DNA from: Spirochaetota bacterium
Lineage (GTDB): Bacteria; Spirochaetota; JAGLSM01
Direction: 5' to 3'
Assembly (NCBI GenBank): GCA_023135745.1
Contig: JAGLSM010000019.1
Span: 1-12,045 of the forward strand
DNA length: 12,045 nt
The notes below the pieces were generated by a model. It was not told the DNA's origin. It made no database searches and saw nothing but the letters and a program-made list of their open reading frames with translations. Within the stretch, counting starts at the first letter, position 1, and each line of letters opens with the position of its first letter. The position numbers and the translations under genes were made by a program. Below are positions 6,775-12,045 of the stretch, piece after piece.

Positions 6775-7875
6775 TTAACAGATCTTGTTCCTTCCTGTTT
6801 TTTTTGCTTTTTCAAGGCATTTCTCTACATCATTAAATAACTGAGCCGCATTTTTGTGCTCCTCACTGTACTGACCTATACCAATGGAAATAGTTACAGC
6901 AACCTCTCTCCCATTCCATTCAAAAGAAAGACCCTCCACATCAGCTCGGAGCCGCTCGGACAGTATAGAAGCTCCGGATGAATCCGTATTAGGAAGAATT
7001 ACCGCGTACTGTCCGCCTCCAAGATAACAAATATAGTCAACAACCCTTATGCTGTTACAAATATACTCCGCAGTCATCTTGATGGCTTCATCTCCTGCGT
7101 TTCTTTCGTAAAACTCATTTATCATTTTTAATCCGTCAATGTCCAACAAAGCAAGAGACAGCGGAATAGCATAACGTTTTGACCTGTTGACCTCTCTTTC
7201 AAATACACTGTTGAAATATATATGATTATACAATCCTGTTTCAGGGTCAATAAATGAGAGCTTCAGTAAATCATTCTTGAGTTCCTGATTCCTTTTTATA
7301 AGATTATTAATTACTCTAACTGAAAGAAACACAATAATTACAAAGAAACCGGCAAGTATAATAAAAATCTCTGCCTTATACTTTTTAATCGCGGCCGGTA
7401 TTAATTTATTCAGACTAAATTTTGTAATTGTGAGTCTTATTATTTTTTTAGTCCTATAAAAAACAACAATTGATAATGAACGTTTATTTTTAATAACAGA
7501 TTCTATTACAATACTGCTGAGACCTCTTTTTAAATTCTCTAATACTTTATCAAGTTCTGTTTTTTTCTTTTTATAATCAATCCAGAATTTTGTATTTTTA
7601 CTTAAAAACGCATTGTCTTTGAAAATTGATACTATGTTTTTTTTATAATTCACTACCGGTACCGATATAAAACCTTTCATAGATACTTTTTTAAAAGCTG
7701 CCGTTGATAAATGCCTCATAATAGACATATTTTTGTTAATAATTTTAATCTGATTCATCACAGCATTCATCTCAAGCTGTTTCTTAATACCTGATGCCAG
7801 GAGAAAAAAAAGTACAATAAACAATAAACAGATACTGATAAATGAGAATAAAAATGATGAACGTAAATTTTTCAT
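6775..7875 (-). CDS. Membrane-anchored degenerate GGDEF protein with intact c-di-GMP I-site
   Basis: A 366-residue protein with two membrane spans (about 8-28 and 169-187). They flank a periplasmic segment of some 140 residues, rich in lysine, with no recognised sensor fold. A short linker leads to a GGDEF domain, about 205-366. The domain keeps its landmarks: DPETGLYN (210-217), LLDIDGLKMINEFYERNAGDEA (243-264) with metal-binding D245, and the TISIGIGQY strand (328-336). The signature itself reads GGGQY (286-290), so both acidic residues of GG[D/E]EF are lost and diguanylate cyclase activity is unlikely. The inhibitory-site RxxD is present as RVVD (277-280) at the canonical 5-residue distance. 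This combination is known in c-di-GMP receptors such as PelD. It is the first gene of a two-gene operon, and GAGG lies 7 nt before the ATG. The signal sensed and the output partner are not evident. Confidence 0.88.
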   Translation of the reverse strand: MKNLRSSFLFSFISICLLFIVLFFLLASGIKKQLEMNAVMNQIKIINKNMSIMRHLSTAAFKKVSMKGFISVPVVNYKKNIVSIFKDNAFLSKNTKFWIDYKKKKTELDKVLENLKRGLSSIVIESVIKNKRSLSIVVFYRTKKIIRLTITKFSLNKLIPAAIKKYKAEIFIILAGFFVIIVFLSVRVINNLIKRNQELKNDLLKLSFIDPETGLYNHIYFNSVFEREVNRSKRYAIPLSLALLDIDGLKMINEFYERNAGDEAIKMTAEYICNSIRVVDYICYLGGGQYAVILPNTDSSGASILSERLRADVEGLSFEWNGREVAVTISIGIGQYSEEHKNAAQLFNDVEKCLEKAKKTGRNKIC

Positions 7876-7964
7876 ATCCTAACCTCAATCTGAATTATTA
7901 ACTACTCCCCGAAAAGCAAAATATCTTTTCTATTAGAAGATACTTACTCAAAAGACGTGATTCC

Positions 7965-7970
7965 ATTATA
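7965..7970 (-). promoter_or_regulatory. Candidate -10 box for the leftward GGDEF/GNAT operon
   Basis: A perfect TATAAT reads on the minus strand at 7970-7965, about 90 nt before the ATG at 7875. No convincing -35 hexamer sits 16-18 nt further upstream, so an activator-dependent or extended promoter is possible. In DNA this AT-rich, a chance match is also possible. Confidence 0.28.
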
Positions 7971-8011
7971 ATAATCCATTATTTCTTTTAATTTTCATAT
8001 GGATTAGCATT

Positions 8012-8180
8012 AGTTGTACAATACTATTTTTTTGAAAAATGACTGTTTGAGTAAATAAATTTTCAATTAACAAATAAATTTTATCACAAACAAGTGCTTT
8101 CTTTAGCCAATAAATTTAATACGTTTGCGAAGCAACTCCGCAGGAGAATTTCATTTTCAAAAAAATAGTATTGTGCAACT
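8012..8180. mobile_element. MITE-like non-coding element with 30-bp terminal inverted repeats
   Basis: The left arm (8012-8042) and the reverse complement of the right arm (8151-8180) match over 30 bp with one substitution and one extra A. Both begin AGTTG[T/C]ACAATACTATT. The element is about 169 bp and codes for no protein. Just inside the right arm are two small adjacent hairpins, TTGCGAAGCAA (8124-8134) and CTCCGCAGGAG (8136-8146), and in the middle a short direct repeat AAATAAATTTT. No clear target-site duplication is seen at either end. The structure fits a miniature inverted-repeat transposable element mobilised in trans, or a remnant of an insertion sequence. A large regulatory stem-loop is the alternative. 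Confidence 0.6.
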
Positions 8181-8216
8181 CTCTTACAACTAAATTTACA
8201 TAAAAATAATTTAATC

Positions 8217-8253
8217 ATTAAGGCATTTACGCATACAGCGTAAATGCCTTAAT
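8217..8253 (+). terminator. Strong 16-bp perfect hairpin followed by a T-rich tract (terminator or attenuator)
   Basis: ATTAAGGCATTTACGC (8217-8232) and its perfect reverse complement (8238-8253) enclose the 5-nt loop ATACA. The downstream tract TTTAATTTTT makes it terminator-like for plus-strand transcription. No plus-strand gene ends nearby: the last one stops at 5722. It therefore either ends a read-through or antisense transcript or small RNA, or acts as an attenuator in the leader of the glycosidase gene that starts 125 nt downstream. Confidence 0.55.
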
Positions 8254-8263
8254 TTAATTTTTC

Positions 8264-8280
8264 ACAACATAAAATGTTGT
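8264..8280 (+). terminator. Second small hairpin with T-rich tail in the glycosidase leader
   Basis: ACAACAT (8264-8270) and ATGTTGT (8274-8280) form a perfect 7-bp stem with an AAA loop, followed by TTTATTTGTATATTT. It is weak because it has few G-C pairs. It lies 10 nt after the stronger hairpin, so the two may form a tandem terminator or two states of a leader. Confidence 0.3.
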
Positions 8281-8377
8281 TTTATTTGTATATTTATATT
8301 TGTGATTTAATACTAAAACAATGATTTTTGAAAACTATTCTGAAAACAAGTTGTTATTTAGAATAGTGGAGGAAGAT

Positions 8378-10339
8378 ATGAAGAATTTAAAATTGAAATT
8401 TTTTGTTATGATTTTTATAGTTTTGCCGGTTTGTATAACTTCTCTAAGCTATTTAAAAAAGACAATCCATAGAAAAATACGGGTCTGGAAAACCCTTCCA
8501 AAACCAGCTTTTAAACTAAAATATCCCGGAAATATGGCTGTAATTGATTATACAAAATACGGATATTTCAAGAACCCCGGAACTTCAAAGTATAAATACA
8601 GAATGAAAAAAAGAAGGGCATTAATTAATGCTACAGGAGAAGGAATCAAGCCTTCAGGATATCTGGTATATAGAAATCCGGTATTAAAAAAATTCTCCAG
8701 ACTTAAAAGAGGTACCGGAACTCATTGGAACTATACAAAAACTCCATACCACGCTAAAAATTTTTACATCTGGGCAACAGCAGTAGAAGAACCCGGAGTA
8801 AAACTGTTTTATACAGCTGAAGCATTAAAAAACGCGGGACACATTATCCATGCCTTAAAAGCATATCACGCCCTGACAGTGTTCTACCCGGGCAGCGCCT
8901 GTTTGGCGTCCAATGGAAGCTATGTCTGGTATGTAGGACCTGTTGCGATAGACCGGATACGGTACCTTTGCAGAAAATACCCTGAACTGGGTTTGGAATT
9001 CGTCGATGCCTGGATAGATATTAAAAACAATACTGATACTAACCTTGGAAATGATATCGTTACTGTTACTCCCGGCAGATTTATAAAAAGAAGCAGCAAA
9101 CCTTCAAAAAAAGATATTTCAAATCTTAAAGTCATTGCTCAGAGAGGTAATGGAAAAGTTATTCTAAAAAAATATGAAAACGGCCACTGGCGCATGTTTG
9201 TAAACGGCAAGCCTTTTCTAATAAAAGGAGTAACTTATTCCCCAAGCAAGATTGGAGAATCCCCGCATAGAAAAACTCTGCGTAACTGGCAATTAACTGA
9301 TGACAATAAAAACGGAATTATCGATATGGATGAAGTCTGGATTGACTATAACAGGAATAATAAAAAAGATAAAAACGAAAAAACTACTTCCGATTTCAAG
9401 ATACTCAAGGACATGGGATGTAACGCTATACGCTACTATCATGTTCCTCCTGATAATAAATACAATAGTAAAAAGCAGTTTAACAAAAAACTCCTCAGAA
9501 AAATGTATAACAAATACGGTATACGCATCATCATGGGAGATTTTTTTGGCGCATACACAATAGGTTCGAGAGCTGACTGGAATAAGGGAACCGACTATAC
9601 AGATAAAAAACAGCTTGCCAGAATGAAAAAAATTATCCGCAAGCTGGTTCTTGACCATCGAAAAGAACCTTATGTCCTTATGTGGCTGCTTGGAAACGAA
9701 AACAATATGCCAGGCAACTATAAAGGAGTTAACGCGACACGTACACGGGCCGGATCTCAGCCTAAGGCATACGCAAAATTTCTTAACGAATGCGCGAAAA
9801 TGATACATAAACTCGACCCCGATCATCCTGTAGCAGTAGGCAATCTTGAAACCTTTATGATTGAATACTACGCTAAATATGCTCCTGAAATTGACATTCT
9901 GGGAATTAACGCATATCGTGGAATGGAAGGATTCGGAAGCAGCCTCTGGGAAGGTGTAAGAAGAAAATTTGACAGACCTGTTTTAATCACGGAATTCGGC
10001 TGTGATGTCTGGGACAGCAACATGAAAAAAGAAGATGAAACAAAACAATCACAATATCACAAAGGAAACTGGGACGATATACTGGCTAATTTATTCGGAA
10101 CATCCGGAGAAGGAAACGCCCTCGGCGGTGTTGTTTTTGAATATATCGATGAATGGTGGAAAAGTATTAAGGGCAAATCCAATATACATGATAATACAAA
10201 AGACTGCACAATGCCCTTTTTTGATGGGCACAGCTCTGAAGAATATCTGGGTATCACCAGCCAAGGTAAGGGCAAACACAGCCCCTGGCTCAGGCAGCTT
10301 AGAAAAGTATACTATTACTATAAAAAAACCTGGAAATAA
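8378..10339 (+). CDS. Secreted clan GH-A (GH2-like) glycoside hydrolase with two EF-hand-like loops
   Basis: The start chosen is ATG 8378, because GGAGGA (8368-8373) is well placed. An in-frame ATG at 8321 has no ribosome binding site and would put a non-signal sequence in front. From 8378 the protein has 653 residues and opens with a signal peptide or anchor (MKNLKLKFFVMIFIVLPV). Residues about 25-240 are unrecognised and include a TPR-like helix pair (near 145-172). The catalytic part starts at MFVNGKPFLIKGVTY (273-287), typical for GH2 and GH-A TIM barrels. LMWLLGNEN (434-442) gives the acid/base E441 and LITEFG (536-541) the nucleophile E539. Two 12-residue EF-hand-type loops follow each other at 308-319 (DDNKNGIIDMDE) and 323-334 (DYNRNNKKDKNE). 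The substrate is probably a beta-glycan; GH72-like features (NAIRYYHV, EFGC) leave a glucanosyltransferase possible. It lies 79 nt before a GH3 gene, likely in one transcript. Confidence 0.85.
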   Translation: MKNLKLKFFVMIFIVLPVCITSLSYLKKTIHRKIRVWKTLPKPAFKLKYPGNMAVIDYTKYGYFKNPGTSKYKYRMKKRRALINATGEGIKPSGYLVYRNPVLKKFSRLKRGTGTHWNYTKTPYHAKNFYIWATAVEEPGVKLFYTAEALKNAGHIIHALKAYHALTVFYPGSACLASNGSYVWYVGPVAIDRIRYLCRKYPELGLEFVDAWIDIKNNTDTNLGNDIVTVTPGRFIKRSSKPSKKDISNLKVIAQRGNGKVILKKYENGHWRMFVNGKPFLIKGVTYSPSKIGESPHRKTLRNWQLTDDNKNGIIDMDEVWIDYNRNNKKDKNEKTTSDFKILKDMGCNAIRYYHVPPDNKYNSKKQFNKKLLRKMYNKYGIRIIMGDFFGAYTIGSRADWNKGTDYTDKKQLARMKKIIRKLVLDHRKEPYVLMWLLGNENNMPGNYKGVNATRTRAGSQPKAYAKFLNECAKMIHKLDPDHPVAVGNLETFMIEYYAKYAPEIDILGINAYRGMEGFGSSLWEGVRRKFDRPVLITEFGCDVWDSNMKKEDETKQSQYHKGNWDDILANLFGTSGEGNALGGVVFEYIDEWWKSIKGKSNIHDNTKDCTMPFFDGHSSEEYLGITSQGKGKHSPWLRQLRKVYYYYKKTWK

Positions 10340-10418
10340 ATGATAAGGAATTGCTGTCAGTCCAGGTAATAATTTTTCACTAATGATTTCTTTTTGAAAA
10401 TAAAAAGGGTTGCAATAC

Positions 10419-12045
10419 ATGAATAAATTTTTTACAAAACTGTATTTAATAATATGTGTTATTTTGTCCCTGACTCTTTCCTGTTCGATAAAAAGTCAGT
10501 TTACAAAAGCAAATCCTGATATCATGAAAAAGGTTAATGAAATATTATCAAAGATGACCCTTGAGGAAAAGGCAGGTCAGCTTACTCAGCTGTCAGCCTC
10601 TCTCATGTTCAAGGGAAATAAAATACTTACAAATAAAATTCATGAATTAATAGTGAAATATAAAATAGGAACATTTCTTTATGGTGGAGATTCACTGGTA
10701 CATCCGAATAAACCGGAAAGCTGGGCCAAAGTAAACAATATAATCCAGTCATACACAGAAAAAACAAGACTAAAAATACCTGTGATCATTGGTGTAGACG
10801 CGGTTCACGGCCACACTCATCTCAAAGGATCCGTAATTTATCCTCACAACATCGGCATCGCCGCAACCTGGAATACCAATCTGGCATACAAGAGTGCCTT
10901 ATTAACCTCAGAGGAAGTAGCCGAATCCGGAATGAACTGGAATTTTTCTCCCGTTCTTGATGTACTGTCAGATCCAAGATGGCCTCGTAACTATGAAACC
11001 TTTGGTGAGGATCCATACCTGGTTTCAAAAATGGGGAGAAGCATGATACTTGGAATACAAAAATCAGGAAGGGTCGCAGCATGCGCGAAACACTTTATAG
11101 GTTACAGCGCGTCAAATAACGGCAAAGACAGGGAGCCGGCAAGCATATCAGAAAGAGCCCTGCGTGAAATTTTTCTTCCGCCATTTATCTCAGCAATCAA
11201 AAGCGGAGTTGATACCTTTATGATTAATAGCGGGGGGATCAATGGAGTTCCGGCACACGCGTCCAAATATATTATGAATAAACTGTTAAGGAAGGAACTC
11301 AATTTTCAGGGACTTATTATATCGGATTGGAAAGACGTATACAGATTATTCAGAATACATAAGGTCGCAAAATCCCTGCCTGACGCGGTAGCCCGCGCAT
11401 ACAACTCAGGTATCGAGATCAACATGACACCCTTTCGATTACCTTCCGCGATCATCCTGAGAGATATTTTAAAAAAAGGAAAAATCCCAATAACAAAAAT
11501 AAACAACGCAGTTAGAAGAATGTTATACCTCAAGTTCAAGTTAAACCTTTTTAAAAACCGTTATGCTTCCGGTAAAAAACTAAAGAATCTCATAAACAAT
11601 GAAGCAAGCAGAAAAACGGCAAAGGCCCTTGCTCTGCAGTCGATGACTCTTTTAAACAATGAAAATAATATTCTTCCTATCAGTAAAAAAATTAAAAACA
11701 TATTAATTACAGGTCCGGCTGCCGTTAGTAAAAGCAGACTATGCGGAGGCTGGACAATAAAGTGGCAGGGAGCCTGGGAAAGGAACCTCGTTTTAGGTAA
11801 AACTGTGCTTGATTCCATTAAAAATAAAGTCTCAAAATCAACAAAAATCAAGTATCTGTCCCAGTATACCGACCCTCAAAAACTGATAAATAGCGCGAAA
11901 AAAGCCGATGTATGCATAGCCGTAGTCGGAGAAAAACCATACGCGGAAATGAAAGGAAATACCGACAGACTTGTACTTCCCTTAAAGCAGAGAAATCTCC
12001 TGAAAACCCTGAAAAAATCCGGTAAACCTGTCGTCATGGTTGTGG
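10419..12045 (+). CDS. GH3 beta-glucan exohydrolase / beta-glucosidase, lipoprotein-type signal (3' end outside window)
   Basis: An open frame of 542 codons to the right edge. The start at ATG 10419 has AAAAAGGG (10402-10409) upstream. The N-terminus is a secretion signal ending in LTLSC; C22 may be lipidated, though T at -3 makes a loose lipobox. The GH3 N-terminal TIM barrel is clear: KMTLEEKAGQLTQ (45-57), VDAVHGHTHLKG (126-137), FGEDPYLVSKMG (195-206), AKHFIGYS (223-230), and ISDWKDV (301-307) with nucleophile D303. The following alpha/beta domain has LCGGWTIKWQG (441-451) and VVGEKPYAEMKG (502-513), where E510 is the likely acid/base. These motifs resemble the plant ExoI-type beta-D-glucan exohydrolases more than short bacterial beta-glucosidases. 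It would release glucose from ends of beta-glucans or cello- or laminari-oligosaccharides in the periplasm or at the surface. It follows the GH-A gene, with only 79 nt and no terminator between. Confidence 0.92.
   Translation, partial: MNKFFTKLYLIICVILSLTLSCSIKSQFTKANPDIMKKVNEILSKMTLEEKAGQLTQLSASLMFKGNKILTNKIHELIVKYKIGTFLYGGDSLVHPNKPESWAKVNNIIQSYTEKTRLKIPVIIGVDAVHGHTHLKGSVIYPHNIGIAATWNTNLAYKSALLTSEEVAESGMNWNFSPVLDVLSDPRWPRNYETFGEDPYLVSKMGRSMILGIQKSGRVAACAKHFIGYSASNNGKDREPASISERALREIFLPPFISAIKSGVDTFMINSGGINGVPAHASKYIMNKLLRKELNFQGLIISDWKDVYRLFRIHKVAKSLPDAVARAYNSGIEINMTPFRLPSAIILRDILKKGKIPITKINNAVRRMLYLKFKLNLFKNRYASGKKLKNLINNEASRKTAKALALQSMTLLNNENNILPISKKIKNILITGPAAVSKSRLCGGWTIKWQGAWERNLVLGKTVLDSIKNKVSKSTKIKYLSQYTDPQKLINSAKKADVCIAVVGEKPYAEMKGNTDRLVLPLKQRNLLKTLKKSGKPVVMVV

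Noticed and set aside
7922-7942. Short inverted repeat TATCTT...AAGATA in the leader of the GGDEF-like gene
   Set aside because: The arms are short, AT-only apart from one pair, and without a supporting pattern for a regulator site.
8321-8377. In-frame upstream start ATG 8321 for the GH-A glycosidase
   Set aside because: No ribosome binding site precedes it, whereas ATG 8378 has GGAGGA at the right distance and begins a proper signal sequence.
9293-9826. Long minus-strand open frame (177 codons) inside the GH-A gene
   Set aside because: It is a shadow of the plus-strand gene, which has clear catalytic motifs over the same DNA. The reverse frame has no ribosome binding site or recognisable domain.

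Overview
The window is AT-rich, with many ATA, AGA and AAA codons. It comes from a diderm bacterium: it encodes a secreted beta-barrel-like protein, a lipoprotein-type glycosidase with a loose lipobox, and a membrane-anchored GGDEF-type protein. The loose lipobox and AT richness would fit a spirochaete or another anaerobic polysaccharide user, but nothing here fixes the taxon. No rRNA, tRNA, CRISPR array, transposase or phage gene was seen.

Layout. (1) Positions 1-375, minus strand: the 5' part of a gene for a secreted, beta-rich protein that runs off the left edge. It has a promoter, a good ribosome binding site and an ATG, but codon 3 is TAA. (2) Positions 376-656: a divergent intergenic region with two outward-facing promoter candidates and a GC-rich hairpin. 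(3) Positions 657-5722, plus strand: a tightly packed, very AT-rich surface-polysaccharide operon. It holds a GT4 glycosyltransferase, a cytoplasmic six-hairpin-glycosidase-like protein, a broken GT4 gene (frameshift plus lost C-terminal domain), an intact GT4 with a TTG start, and a small methyltransferase-like protein. (4) Positions 5773-7875, minus strand: a two-gene operon of a membrane-bound degenerate GGDEF protein (GGGQY in place of GGDEF, inhibitory-site RxxD kept) followed by a double-GNAT acetyltransferase. (5) Positions 7876-8377: a gene-free divergent region with a MITE-like element of about 169 bp bounded by 30-bp inverted repeats, then two tandem hairpins in the leader of the next gene. 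(6) Positions 8378 to the right edge, plus strand: two secreted glycoside hydrolases, a clan GH-A enzyme with a pair of EF-hand-like loops and a GH3 exo-beta-glucanase (incomplete).

How the parts may work together. The GT4, methyltransferase-like and acetyltransferase genes suggest assembly and decoration of a cell-surface glycan. The degenerate GGDEF protein could be a c-di-GMP receptor controlling it, or an unrelated process. The two secreted hydrolases look like a beta-glucan degradation module, with the GH-A enzyme upstream and the exo-acting GH3 finishing. The link between the biosynthetic cluster and the hydrolases is only proximity. The hydrolase genes are visibly less AT-rich than the polysaccharide operon, so the two regions may have different histories.
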